Notes: a model not told the origin generated them from the sequence alone. A stretch of DNA of 64,000 bases from JAIVJG01 sp964236735 (GCA_964236735.1 CAXSFM010000004.1:62001-126000); one strand, 5' to 3'; numbered from the stretch's first letter, positions 35,077 to 44,361 are shown. Translations and numbers: made by a program.

Positions 35077-36561
35077 TCAAGACTCTGCGGCTTTGCGTAA
35101 GCGGCTCTTGATCTGTTTGAGTTGCGCGCCTTCTTCTGAGTTTTTGTAGTAAGCGTCCAGCGGATAACAACCGGAGGGCAGACCGTTGCGCGGCGCGGTC
35201 GTGCAATCGCTGAAGGTGCGGCACAGGCGCTTACTCTGAAACTGCGCGCCCTGCAAAATGTCCAAAGGTAGTTCTGGATAAGACAGCACCATTCTTCCCA
35301 AGCCCACCGAATCAACCCAGCCTTCACGCAGCGCAGCCTGCGCGACGTGCGGCAGAAAGTCTTGCAGATAAGTGTAGCCCGTGCCGACCATGATGAGATC
35401 GGGAAACTGCTCTTTGAGGTCGCAAGTGAATTTCATTTGCCGCGCGACGCCGAGCAATGGGTCTTCGGGTGGTTGATAGCCGTCCGACGGCGGATAGAGC
35501 GCGGGACGTTGGATGTGCGGGTTGTAATAAGGACTGCCGGCGGAGATGTTGACGAGCTGGATATTCAGTTCGCGCAGCAGCGAGAGGAAACGCAACGGCT
35601 CCGCGCTGTCAGGCTCGACGGGGTTGTCGGGGTTGACGCCGAAGCCCCAGCGATACGGCAGCAGCGACGCGAAAGATTCAGGGATGCCCGGCCCGAGTTT
35701 GCCCGGCGTGGAGCGTGTCGGGTCAGGCCGAAAGGGAACCGTGTCGAATGCCGAGAGGCGCACGCCGATTTCAAGACCGGGCGCGACGGCGCGAATGCCT
35801 TCGACGATCTCTCTCAGGAAGCGCGTGCGATTCTCGAAACTGCCGCCGTAGTCGCCCTCGCGCGTGTGCGCGCTGAGGAACTCGTGGCCGAGATAGCCGT
35901 GACAGTGTTTGATGTCCACGAAATCGTAGCCGAGTTCGTGCGCCGTGCGCGCAGCAACCGTGTAGGCTTCGATAATCTCGCGCACCTCGCCGTCTGCCAG
36001 CAGAGGATAATCGTCGGGCAGACCCAGACGGCGATCAAGAATTGGATGATGATAGAGGATGCGCGGCTCCGGCTTGTCCTTCATGTTCGGGCGACAGTAG
36101 CGGCCTGAGTGCGTCAGTTGAAGACCGATGAAGAGATCATCGTCTGAGCCTGTGACTCGCTTGTGCTCGGCAATCAAAGTCTCGCGCAGTTGTGCGATGC
36201 CGGCGCGCGTGTGTTCGTTGAGTAGAAGTTGATTGGGATTGGCGCGGCCATCGTGTCGCACCGCCACGGCTTCTCCGCCCCAGATAAGTTTCGCGCCGCT
36301 CATGCCGAAATACTGCCAGCGATGAAGCGTCTTCTCGGTCGGATGACCGTCGGGCGTGCCGTCCCATCCTTCCATCGGGTGAATGCAGAAGCGGTTGCCG
36401 ATGGTACGCGCGCCGAGTCGCAGAGGCTGTGCGAACGGAGACGCGCTACCCGTGATGACATCAGCGTCGCAGGGAATCATCAACCGATTTTCTTGCAGGT
36501 AGCGTTGAAAAGTTTCCACCGCGCGAAAACTGCCGAGATGCGAAAATGAACGTGTGCTCAT
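35077..36561 (-). CDS. Old yellow enzyme family NADH:flavin oxidoreductase
   Basis: The 494-residue FMN TIM-barrel protein has FCIHPMEGWDGTPDG at the N-terminus, LTHSGRYCRPN, the active-site HCHGYLGHEFLSAHTRE followed by YGGSFENRTRFLREI, and VGLGRMVLSYPELP. It is longer than simple OYE proteins. Its C-terminus has a Cys cluster, CRTFSDC followed 12 residues later by Cys in LPSGCYPLD, that recalls but does not complete the 4Fe-4S site of 2,4-dienoyl-CoA reductases. The NAD(P) domain of those enzymes is absent. I chose the ATG at 36561. It sits between the GH88-SDR pair and an AraC regulator; a role in uronate or aromatic metabolism is open. Confidence 0.87.
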   Translation of the reverse strand: MSTRSFSHLGSFRAVETFQRYLQENRLMIPCDADVITGSASPFAQPLRLGARTIGNRFCIHPMEGWDGTPDGHPTEKTLHRWQYFGMSGAKLIWGGEAVAVRHDGRANPNQLLLNEHTRAGIAQLRETLIAEHKRVTGSDDDLFIGLQLTHSGRYCRPNMKDKPEPRILYHHPILDRRLGLPDDYPLLADGEVREIIEAYTVAARTAHELGYDFVDIKHCHGYLGHEFLSAHTREGDYGGSFENRTRFLREIVEGIRAVAPGLEIGVRLSAFDTVPFRPDPTRSTPGKLGPGIPESFASLLPYRWGFGVNPDNPVEPDSAEPLRFLSLLRELNIQLVNISAGSPYYNPHIQRPALYPPSDGYQPPEDPLLGVARQMKFTCDLKEQFPDLIMVGTGYTYLQDFLPHVAQAALREGWVDSVGLGRMVLSYPELPLDILQGAQFQSKRLCRTFSDCTTAPRNGLPSGCYPLDAYYKNSEEGAQLKQIKSRLRKAAES

Positions 36562-36682
36562 GTGCTGTCTTTTATTTGGTCGTGGACAGAAAAATGCGAG
36601 TCTGGTTCGGCACGTCTTGAACCAGCAAGGATGATTGCGGGAGTTCCAGAATTTCGGAAGCCACCTCACGGGCGAAGAAAGC

Positions 36683-37570
36683 TTAAGCAGTTTCAGTTTT
36701 CTGCAAGAGCAGTTTCTGTCTGCCGATAAATTGTTTAGGGGTGCATCCGGCGTTTTTTTTGAAGACGCGATAGAACTGCGTTAAGTCGCCGAAGCCCGAT
36801 TCAAAAGCGGCGAACAAAACATCTTCCGTCTCCAGCATGATGCGCTTGGCATATTCAATTCTGATCTGCGAAAGATACTGCGTGACGGTCTGCCCCGTGC
36901 TGCGCTTGAACTGCTCCGTGTAGCGACGATACGACAAGTTGGCGAGCGTCGCCAGTTCCTCGACCTTAATCGGACGATAGAAATTGTTGTTGATGAAATC
37001 GAAACTTCCGGCGAAGGCCATCGTGCAAGGGTCTGCGATAGACATCTTCTCCTGCTCCTGATGGATGCGCGTCAAGAAGATGAGCAGTTCGATGAGTTGA
37101 CACCAGAGCGTGGCGCGGCTGCCCTCGCGCTTTTGCAGTTGCTCGATGAGCATCACCTTAAAACTATTCTTGATCTTGAGGCGACTGTAGTTATCATTGA
37201 GACTGAAGGGGACGCCGGATGTAAAAGTGCCACAGAAATGCGAAAGGACTTCGACGATCACCGGATTGACGCCGAAGACGTGGTCATAGAAACAGACCAT
37301 GACGAGCGTCAGCGGGTCGCCGCTCGCATCCTGAAAGCGGTGCGCGGTGTGCGGCGGAAGATAGAGAAGCTGATTGAGACCGATAGGCAAAGTCGAGTCT
37401 TTGGTTTCCAAAAGACCTTTGCCTTTAATGATCATGCACAACTTATGGAAGTCCCACTCGCCGATTTCCATCGAGAAATCTTCGCTGTGCCGGCTCTCGA
37501 AAACATAAATGCCTAAATTTCTGAAATGATGTTGATGTGGCCTTTTGCGTTTATTCTTGGCTTTTTCCAT
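36683..37570 (-). CDS. AraC family transcriptional regulator
   Basis: This 295-residue regulator has an N-terminal cupin-like sensing domain (HQHHFRNLGIYVFESRH, LLYLPPHTAHRFQDASG) and a C-terminal double helix-turn-helix. The latter includes VEELATLANLSYRRYTEQFKRSTGQTVTQ and DVLFAAFESGFGDLTQFYRVFKKNAGCTPKQF. The ATG at 37570 gives normal family length; the frame runs further upstream but the added residues look non-coding. It lies 121 nt upstream of the OYE gene on the same strand and is divergent from the TonB receptor. It probably responds to a sugar or uronate from this locus. Confidence 0.9.
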   Translation of the reverse strand: MEKAKNKRKRPHQHHFRNLGIYVFESRHSEDFSMEIGEWDFHKLCMIIKGKGLLETKDSTLPIGLNQLLYLPPHTAHRFQDASGDPLTLVMVCFYDHVFGVNPVIVEVLSHFCGTFTSGVPFSLNDNYSRLKIKNSFKVMLIEQLQKREGSRATLWCQLIELLIFLTRIHQEQEKMSIADPCTMAFAGSFDFINNNFYRPIKVEELATLANLSYRRYTEQFKRSTGQTVTQYLSQIRIEYAKRIMLETEDVLFAAFESGFGDLTQFYRVFKKNAGCTPKQFIGRQKLLLQKTETA

Positions 37571-38032
37571 ACGGCGGATTCGTCCTTTTGCCGAATATGC
37601 AAATAAAATAGTCCAAATTATCCAAGACACGCAACACGTCGCGCCTTTATATTCAAGTCTCCACGTTTCGACCAGTACCCGAAGTCTTATAAAAACGCAG
37701 AATTTGTTCATCGAACTAACTTAAGACGACGCGAATAAGATTTCATTGCCGGCGAGGGAGATGTTATCTTAGCCCGCATACGGATTGCAGGTCGCTTCAC
37801 ATTAGTTCCTCCCCGCTTGAGTAGCGGGGTAACCGTTTAACTCGGTAACTCAAGACGCTCGATTTGACGAGTCGCGGTTGAGCAGCTTCCACCCACAGCG
37901 CATTTCCATCCGGGAATATTTTTAGTCAGCTACAGAGACGGAGGGCGAACTATGCCGGGTTAAGCGTTGACTCAAAATTTCTTTTCAATCCCCTGAACCG
38001 AACGTTTTACCACCACTGTAAGGAGATACCCC
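37571..38032. other. Intergenic control region between AraC gene and TonB receptor
   Basis: These 462 bases hold no gene I can support. They contain a 6-bp GC hairpin (CCCCGC/GCGGGG, 37811-37829) overlapping an operator-like sequence at 37828-37843. The receptor's ribosome site AAGGAGA lies just before 38033. Confidence 0.6.
37828..37843. promoter_or_regulatory. Candidate LacI-family operator upstream of the TonB receptor
   Basis: GGTAACCGTTTAACTC has a central CG and imperfect dyad symmetry, as is usual for LacI/GalR-type operators. It matches the pattern TAASCGKTTWACT shared with sites before the GH2 gene and the rhamnose operon. It lies 190 nt upstream of the receptor start. Confidence 0.4.
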
Positions 38033-41000
38033 ATGAGCGCGAAATTCTTAAAGACATTTCTGATTCTGTTTGTAATGTGTGCCGGTGCGTTGGCGATACC
38101 GAACAGCGCCATCGCCCAGATTGGCGGCAATGGTTCGATCAACGGCACTGTCTTTGACCCGACCGGAGCAGTTGTGCCGGGAGCCACAGTGGTGGCTAAG
38201 AACGTTGCTACAGGAGTCGAGACGACCAGACAGACGACAGACGCGGGTCTATATGTCATTACTCCGCTGCCCCCGGCTGAGTACAAAGTTACAGTTTCAA
38301 TCGCCGGTTTTCAAACTCTCGTTCAAGAGAAAGTTATCGTAGATGCACTCAGCAACGTCACCGTTAATGTAACGCTGAAGGTCGGCAGCATCGGTGAGAC
38401 GGTGACCGTCGAGAGCGCGCCGCCACAACTGAATACGTCTGATGCCCGACTCGGCACGACGATTCGCAACGAGTTGTACACCGCTCTGCCGTTGGCGATG
38501 GGCACCGCCGTGGCCGGCTCTGGAATTGGACAAGGCCCCAGAAATCCCGGTGCTTTCATTTATCTATTGCCCGGCGTCACGGAAGGCAATCGTTGGGGGC
38601 AGATCAACGGCGCGCAAGGGTTTTCCAAAGATGTCTATATTGATGGTGTGCCGATCACAGACCCCATTCAGCAAGGCGAAGGCCGGACGATCAGCCTCGG
38701 AGTTTCGGTCGAAGCCGTCGAGCAGTTTCAAGTGGAGACGAGCGGCACCGGCGTCGAGTTCAACGGACAAGGCGCGGAGAACTACACGATCAAGTCCGGT
38801 AAAAATCAGTTTCACGGCTCGGGGTTTGAGTACTTGCGAAATACCGTGCTCGATGCCAGAGGCTTCTTCCCGGCGATTCGCCCGGTCGAGCATCAAAACG
38901 AATTCGGGTTCACTATCGGCGGCCCGATCATCAAGAAAAAAGCCTTCTTCTTTTTCTCTTACGACGGATGGCGTTATCGCGTGACCAGCCCGACGCAGTT
39001 AGTCTCCATCCCGTCATTGAAAGAGCGGAATGGAGATTTCAGCGAGTTGCCGGTCGTCATCTACGATCCGGCGACGACGGTGGCGCTCCCCGGCGGAGGC
39101 TTCAGCCGCCAGCCGTTCCCCGGCAACATCATTCCGGCCAACCGTATTTCCGCCATCTCAAAATACTTTCAGTCGTTCTTGCCCGCGCCGACCACCAGCG
39201 GCCTCCAAAACAATTATTTGGGACAGGTGCCCGTCGCGTATAACAACAACAGCTTCAACGCGAAAGTGGATTACGACTTGACGGCGACGCAGCGTCTCTC
39301 AGGTCTCTTTACACACGGCAAGCGAAGCCAGCCCGGAGCCTATAGAGAGGTCGCCACTTCGATTCCGCAATCCGCTTTGCCCCTCCCCTATACGGATACG
39401 CGCCTGGTGACGGAAATCCCGACGGTGTGGCAAGCGAAACACAACTGGACGATTTCGTCTTCGTTGCTGAATCAGGTGAGCTTCGGCTACGACCACTTCT
39501 TCGTGCCCATCACCAACGCTACTTCAGCCGGTGGGTATGCGACCAAGTCCGGTCTCAAGGGCTTGCCTTCCGGTGACGCGAGCGACTCTTTCCTTGAGGC
39601 AACTTTTGCGGGGGCTAACGTGCCTGCCGGCTGGCGCGGGACGAATTCCAGAGACTTCGAGGATGACAATAGAAATTACACCCTCCAAGATAGTTTGTTG
39701 TGGACGAAGAATAAGCATTCGTTCAAATTCGGTGTCCAATTCCAGCGCGTCAAGGACAACACGAAGACCAACGACACGGGCAGCTTGCTGGTGACAGGGT
39801 TCAGCAATTTACAAACAGCCGGATTCAATGCTACCGGCGGATTGCTTAACGCTACCGGTAACGCCTATGCCAGCTTTTTGCTCGGCGCGCTGAATTCAGC
39901 CACTGTCAATCAGGACTCGATAGTTGCCACCGTCGCGCAGTTCAAGAGTTATTCTTATTGGGTGGCGGACGACTATAAGGTGACGCCGCATCTCACCTTG
40001 AATCTCGGAGTGCGGCACGACATCTGGCTCCCCTACACAGAGGCGAACGACCACTTTACTTATCTGGACATCAACGCCCCGAACCCGGCGGCTGGCGGGT
40101 TGCGCGGAGCCTTGCGGTTCGGCGGCAACTACGCGCCGGATGCCATTAGCTGCCATTGCAGCCAGATTATCAAAACCTACTACGGCGCAGTCGGCCCGCG
40201 CGTCGGGTTCGCCTACAGTTACAAGGATTCGACGGTCTTGCGCGGCGGCTACGGCATCATGTACACGCGGCGCGGCGCGGTCGGCGGTCGTGAGAACGCG
40301 CGCACGGGCACAGGCTTCACGGGCATTAACGCTAATGCCCCACTCGTCAGCCCGAACGGCTCGTTCACTCCGGCTTTTTTCTGGGACAACGGCATCCCGG
40401 CTTACGCGGTTGGGCCGATCTATGACGAGACTTATCAGAGCGGATTCGCGACCGGGAGAGGGTCGGGCGGAACGTTGACCTACGGCAACCCGACGAGCGC
40501 GCCGCCACGTTATCAAAATTGGAATCTCTCGATCCAGCACTCGTTGACAAAATCGTTGGTCTTGACCGCCGCCTATGTGGGCAGCAACGGCAAACGTCTG
40601 GCGGGGGCTGCTCCGGGATACATCACAAATCAGCTCGACCCCAAATATCTGGTGTTGGGAAATCTGCTCAACTCGACGGCAACGCCGACTACCATTGCAC
40701 AAGCACAAGCCATCGTGCCGAGCGTGAGATTGCCGTTCGCCACTTTTTCGGGAACGATTGGTCAGATGCTCAAGCCTTTCCCGCAATATACCAGCGTCTC
40801 TGCGCCTTACAACAACGACGGGCAGTCGAACTACAACGCGCTGCAAGCCTCTCTCCAGCAACGCCTGTCGAGCGGGCTGACCTTCAACGTCAATTACACA
40901 TACAGCAAGGCGCTCGGCACCATCAACGGTTTCCGCAGCGCATACATCGGAGAAAAGAATCTCTCCACGACAGATGCGCCGCACGTCTTCAATGCGTTCT

Positions 41001-41560
41001 TCGCTTACGAACTGCCGTTCGGGAAGGGGCGCATGTTCAATACGGAGAATGGTGTCGTGCGGTCTCTGATCAGCGGCTGGCAGTTGTCCGGTATCACACG
41101 GTTCGCATCAGGCGTGCCGCTCGGGCCGTTCACTGCCACTTGCAACGTGCCGCAGGCGGGAACCTGCTGGGCCAGCTACAACCCGAACTTTACCGGCCCG
41201 GTGCGGATTAACGGCGGGTGGGGCGACGGCAACGTCAATACGGCGGTGGCAAATGCGACGCCGCACATTGACGTGAATGCCTTCATCTCTCCGGCTTCAT
41301 TCACCTACGGCAACACTCCTGCGACGGGCGCTTTCGGGTTGCGTAACCCGCACTTCGTCAATCAGGACTTGAGCCTTTCGCGGAACATTCAAGTCCGCGA
41401 GAATCTACGTGTGGGCATCGGGATTGACTCTTTCAATCTCTTCAACAATGTTCGCTTCGGAGGTATCAATACGAACATTACGAGCACGAGCTTCGGCAAG
41501 GCGACCGCACAGGTCAATCTGCCGCGCGTCTTCCAGGGGAAATTGAGAGTCGAATTTTAA
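38033..41560 (+). CDS. TonB-dependent receptor, Oar-like, with carboxypeptidase-like N-domain
   Basis: This 1175-residue outer-membrane protein probably imports oligosaccharides of this locus. After a signal peptide (cut near AIA-QIGGN) comes a carboxypeptidase regulatory-like domain (GSINGTVFDPTGAVVPGATV...YKVTVSIAGFQT). A plug region (VYIDGVPITDP, VEQFQVETSGTGVEFNGQGA) follows, then a long beta barrel with repeated aromatic strands (NYALQASLQQRLSSGL-type, NFNVNYTYSKALG) ending in LRVEF, the typical C-terminal Phe. Strong ribosome site AAGGAGA. A GC palindrome (41568-41604) follows its stop. Such Oar-like receptors are numerous in Acidobacteria, and substrate is inferred only from neighbours. 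Confidence 0.92.
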   Translation: MSAKFLKTFLILFVMCAGALAIPNSAIAQIGGNGSINGTVFDPTGAVVPGATVVAKNVATGVETTRQTTDAGLYVITPLPPAEYKVTVSIAGFQTLVQEKVIVDALSNVTVNVTLKVGSIGETVTVESAPPQLNTSDARLGTTIRNELYTALPLAMGTAVAGSGIGQGPRNPGAFIYLLPGVTEGNRWGQINGAQGFSKDVYIDGVPITDPIQQGEGRTISLGVSVEAVEQFQVETSGTGVEFNGQGAENYTIKSGKNQFHGSGFEYLRNTVLDARGFFPAIRPVEHQNEFGFTIGGPIIKKKAFFFFSYDGWRYRVTSPTQLVSIPSLKERNGDFSELPVVIYDPATTVALPGGGFSRQPFPGNIIPANRISAISKYFQSFLPAPTTSGLQNNYLGQVPVAYNNNSFNAKVDYDLTATQRLSGLFTHGKRSQPGAYREVATSIPQSALPLPYTDTRLVTEIPTVWQAKHNWTISSSLLNQVSFGYDHFFVPITNATSAGGYATKSGLKGLPSGDASDSFLEATFAGANVPAGWRGTNSRDFEDDNRNYTLQDSLLWTKNKHSFKFGVQFQRVKDNTKTNDTGSLLVTGFSNLQTAGFNATGGLLNATGNAYASFLLGALNSATVNQDSIVATVAQFKSYSYWVADDYKVTPHLTLNLGVRHDIWLPYTEANDHFTYLDINAPNPAAGGLRGALRFGGNYAPDAISCHCSQIIKTYYGAVGPRVGFAYSYKDSTVLRGGYGIMYTRRGAVGGRENARTGTGFTGINANAPLVSPNGSFTPAFFWDNGIPAYAVGPIYDETYQSGFATGRGSGGTLTYGNPTSAPPRYQNWNLSIQHSLTKSLVLTAAYVGSNGKRLAGAAPGYITNQLDPKYLVLGNLLNSTATPTTIAQAQAIVPSVRLPFATFSGTIGQMLKPFPQYTSVSAPYNNDGQSNYNALQASLQQRLSSGLTFNVNYTYSKALGTINGFRSAYIGEKNLSTTDAPHVFNAFFAYELPFGKGRMFNTENGVVRSLISGWQLSGITRFASGVPLGPFTATCNVPQAGTCWASYNPNFTGPVRINGGWGDGNVNTAVANATPHIDVNAFISPASFTYGNTPATGAFGLRNPHFVNQDLSLSRNIQVRENLRVGIGIDSFNLFNNVRFGGINTNITSTSFGKATAQVNLPRVFQGKLRVEF

Positions 41561-41567
41561 CCGCGAA

Positions 41568-41604
41568 GTGACGGCACGGCAGTCTCGACATGTCGTGCCG
41601 TCAC
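41568..41604 (+). terminator. Hairpin after the TonB receptor
   Basis: GTGACGGCACG (41568-41578) is exactly inverted at 41594-41604, starting 8 nt after the receptor stop. The stem is GC-rich but no T run follows, so attenuation or mRNA protection is as likely as full termination. Confidence 0.5.
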
Positions 41605-41641
41605 CATCCATCAACAGCATCTTCGACTTGTGTCGGCAAAC

Positions 41642-41689
41642 ATTCTTCCAACAAGGCCAGCCGCGTTGCTCAGGGCTTGTTGGAAGAAT
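41642..41689. repeat. Inverted repeat before oligogalacturonate lyase
   Basis: ATTCTTCCAACAAG (41642-41655) is inverted exactly as CTTGTTGGAAGAAT at 41676-41689 around a 20-nt loop. It lies 79 nt before the lyase start. It could be a leader hairpin or an interspersed repeat. Confidence 0.65.
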
Positions 41690-41767
41690 ATTATTCTGCG
41701 GCAGTCTCAACTCAGGCTCCCCGAATTAGTCGGGGCGGACAGCAATCAAAAAGGGAGAACTACTTTT

Positions 41768-43075
41768 ATGCGTAGATACGGAGTGACAGGCGTCTTTCTG
41801 TTTTTAACTTTTGCCATTTTGTGCATCCGAGTTGCCGCCGATGAGCCGCCGACGGAATGGATTGACCCGGACACCGGCCATCGCGTCGTTCGTCTTTCGC
41901 GCGAGCCGGGCAGCCAGAGTCTTTACTTCCATCAAAACGCCTACACCACCGAAGGCGACAAACTGATTATGACCTCGCCGACCGGAGTTTATACTTTCAA
42001 CTTCAAGACGCGCGAGATTGAGAAAGTGGTTGAAGGCCGCGTCGGCGTTATCGTTGTCGGGCGCAAGACACGCCAAGTCTATTACAACAAAGAGGGAGCG
42101 ATCTACGCGACGAATCTGGATACACGCGCCACCAAGATGATCGTCAAGCTGCCTTTTCGCGGCGGCGTTTCTTCGCTCAACGCCGACGAAACTCTGCTGC
42201 TCGGCGCGCGTGAAGAACGAAACGATCAGCCGCCCGCCACTGCTGCCGGCGTCGCAGGAGACCAAAGGCAGTTTGGAACCAACCCTGAGTTGAAACCCAT
42301 GTTGGGGCCGGACGGCAAGCCTCTGACCTACGCCGAGCGCAAAGAGGTGATGATGAACAATCGCCTCAACCAACGCATCCCGATGGTCATGTACATCGTC
42401 AACACTGCGACGGGCGAAGTGAAGACGATTCATCGCTCGACGGACTGGCTCGGCCATTTACAGTTCTCGCCGACTGACCCAAGCCTCATCATGTTCTGTC
42501 ACGAAGGCCCCTGGCACAGAGTTGACCGTCTCTGGACGATTCACACGGACGGCACGGGGCTGATGAAACTTCACACGCGCACGATGAACATGGAGATTGC
42601 CGGGCACGAGTTTTTCAGCAACGACGGCAAGATGATCTGGTACGATTTGCAAACGCCGCGCGGCGAAGACTTCTGGGTCGCGGGCTATGAAATCGCGACG
42701 GGCAAGCGAACGTGGTATCACCTGCAACGCGACGAGTGGTCTGTCCATTTCAATGTCTCGCGCGACGGCACGATGTTCAGCGGCGACGGCGGAGACAGCG
42801 AGATGGTCGCGCACGCCAAAGACGGCAAGTGGCTTTACCTGTTTCATCCCGAATTGATTCCAGATGTCGCGGGCATCAAGAATCCGAGTTCCGATGATCT
42901 GGTCAAGACCGGATTCTTCAAGTCCGAGCGGCTCGTCAACATGTCGAAGCACAACTACGAGCTTGAGCCGAACATGTCGTTCAGCCCGGACGGAAAATGG
43001 CTCGTCTTCCGGTCGAACATGTTCGGGCCGACTCACGTCTTCGCCGTCGAAATCGCGAAGGCCGCGAAAAACTAG
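41768..43075 (+). CDS. Secreted oligogalacturonate lyase, PL22
   Basis: This 435-residue seven-bladed beta-propeller lyase cuts short oligogalacturonides by beta-elimination to give unsaturated uronate. Family segments are FCHEGPWHRVDRLWTI, MEIAGHEFFSNDGKMIWYDL, RGEDFWVAGYEIATGKRTWY and, near the C-terminus, SKHNYELEPNMSFSPDGKWL, with His/Gln residues of the Mn site. I start at the ATG at 41768, which opens a signal peptide (RRYGVTGVFLFLTFAIL, cut near VAA-DEPP) and follows AGGGAGAA. Most PL22 enzymes are cytoplasmic, so export to the periplasm here is notable. It complements the cytoplasmic GH88. Confidence 0.9.
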   Translation: MRRYGVTGVFLFLTFAILCIRVAADEPPTEWIDPDTGHRVVRLSREPGSQSLYFHQNAYTTEGDKLIMTSPTGVYTFNFKTREIEKVVEGRVGVIVVGRKTRQVYYNKEGAIYATNLDTRATKMIVKLPFRGGVSSLNADETLLLGAREERNDQPPATAAGVAGDQRQFGTNPELKPMLGPDGKPLTYAERKEVMMNNRLNQRIPMVMYIVNTATGEVKTIHRSTDWLGHLQFSPTDPSLIMFCHEGPWHRVDRLWTIHTDGTGLMKLHTRTMNMEIAGHEFFSNDGKMIWYDLQTPRGEDFWVAGYEIATGKRTWYHLQRDEWSVHFNVSRDGTMFSGDGGDSEMVAHAKDGKWLYLFHPELIPDVAGIKNPSSDDLVKTGFFKSERLVNMSKHNYELEPNMSFSPDGKWLVFRSNMFGPTHVFAVEIAKAAKN

Positions 43076-43114
43076 AGCGGTTTGCAATTGAGTGCGACTA
43101 CTGAGAGAGCGTCT

Positions 43115-43185
43115 TGTCAGTACCACCTGCAATGCTGGGTACTTGCTAAGTCACGACCGACCCAGCATTGCAGGTGGTACTGACA
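43115..43185. repeat. Perfect 26-bp inverted repeat with GTCAGTACC ends
   Basis: The arms 43115-43140 and 43160-43185 are exact complements (TGTCAGTACCACCTGCAATG and onward) around a 19-nt loop beginning ACTTGCTAAG. It lies 39 nt after the lyase stop. Its ends match those of the element at 11293-11365 and its loop resembles that of the hairpin at 43230-43293. Confidence 0.85.
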
Positions 43186-43229
43186 GGAAGTCGCATTCAT
43201 TTGAGAATCGCTATAAGTGACGCGAAATC

Positions 43230-43293
43230 CGATGCGATCTCTCGCCATGCTATCGCGGCTACTTGTGAAGTGCGATAGCATGGCGAAGCATCG
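43230..43293. repeat. Second hairpin before the Gfo/Idh gene
   Basis: CGCCATGCTATCGC (43243-43256) is exactly inverted at 43272-43285, with an outer GATGC/GCATC pair extending the stem. The loop contains ACTTGTGAAG, close to ACTTGCTAAG in the preceding palindrome. It ends at the ribosome site (GGGAGGAG) of the next gene, so it may affect that gene's translation. Confidence 0.75.
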
Positions 43294-43308
43294 GGAGGAG
43301 CGCGAGCG

Positions 43309-44337
43309 TTGAGTCAAGTGCGGCCACGAATCCGTTTTTCAGTCATCGGGTTGAACCACGGGCACATTTACGCGCAGGTGCGCGCTGTGCTCGGCGGTGG
43401 CGGCGAATTGATTTCCTTCTACGCCAAAGAAGCTGAGTTAGCTGCGGCGTTCATCTCCGCTTTCCCGCAGGCGCAACTCGCGCAGAGCGCACGGGAGATT
43501 ATCGAAGACGACTCGCTTCAGCTAGTCGTGTGCGCGTCTATCCCGCACGAGCGCGCGCCGCTCGCTTGCGAGGTGATGCTTCATGGCAAAGACTTCATGT
43601 CGGACAAGCCGGGCGCGACGACGCTCGCTCAACTCGCCGAACTGCGGCGCACGCAGGCGCAAACAAAGCGCATTTACTCGATCATGTATAGCGAGCGATT
43701 CGAGAGCCGTGCGACCGTCAAGGCCGGCGAGTTAGTTCGCGCGGGAGCTATCGGCAAAGTGTTGCAGACCATCGGGACAGGGCCGCATCGCCTGAACGCG
43801 ACGGAGCGTCCCGCGTGGTTCTTCGAGCGCGAGCGTTACGGCGGCATCCTGTGCGACATCGCTTCTCACCAGTTCGATCAATTTCTTTTCCTCACCAATT
43901 CCATGCGCGCGGAAATCGTCGCCGCGCAGATTGGCAATCTACACCACGCGGAGTATCCAGAGCTTGAGGACTTCGGCGACGTGTTGGTGCGCGGCGATGA
44001 GGGAACGGGCTACATACGTGTTGACTGGTTCACGCCCGACGGTTTGCCGACGTGGGGCGACGGGCGTTTGACAATTCTCGGCACGGGTGGCTACATCGAA
44101 ATTCGCAAGAACATTGACATCGCCGGCAGAGACGGCGCGAATCACCTGTTCCTCGTAGATAAAAGCGGCGTGCAATATTTTGATTGCAGCCAAACGCCGC
44201 TGCCCTATGGCGAGCGGCTTGTTGATGACATCATCAATCGCACGGAAACCGCGATGCCGCAGTCGCACTGCTTTCTCGCAACTGAACTCGCGCTCGAAGC
44301 GCAGGCACAGGCGCAACGAATCAACATTGGAAGATAA
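43309..44337 (+). CDS. Gfo/Idh/MocA family oxidoreductase (first of two)
   Basis: The 342-residue NAD(P)-dependent dehydrogenase-like protein starts with a Rossmann region (RFSVIGLNHGHIYAQVRAV). It has VVCASIPHERAPLACEVMLHGKDFMSDKPGATTL, which carries the Lys-Pro motif of the family, and GGILCDIASHQFDQFLFL, whose conserved Asp/His region forms the active site. The TTG start follows GGGAGGAG at good spacing. It is followed after 24 nt by a second, different family member. These enzymes act on sugars, sugar acids or inositols; in this locus a uronate or rhamnogalacturonan-derived substrate is likely. Confidence 0.88.
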   Translation: MSQVRPRIRFSVIGLNHGHIYAQVRAVLGGGGELISFYAKEAELAAAFISAFPQAQLAQSAREIIEDDSLQLVVCASIPHERAPLACEVMLHGKDFMSDKPGATTLAQLAELRRTQAQTKRIYSIMYSERFESRATVKAGELVRAGAIGKVLQTIGTGPHRLNATERPAWFFERERYGGILCDIASHQFDQFLFLTNSMRAEIVAAQIGNLHHAEYPELEDFGDVLVRGDEGTGYIRVDWFTPDGLPTWGDGRLTILGTGGYIEIRKNIDIAGRDGANHLFLVDKSGVQYFDCSQTPLPYGERLVDDIINRTETAMPQSHCFLATELALEAQAQAQRINIGR

Positions 44338-44361
44338 GCAAATTGTGAAGGCGGAAATGCA

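Noticed and set aside
37571..37711. Upstream extension of the AraC regulator
   Set aside because: The extra 47 residues are hydrophobic and Cys-rich without family match; the ATG at 37570 gives normal length.
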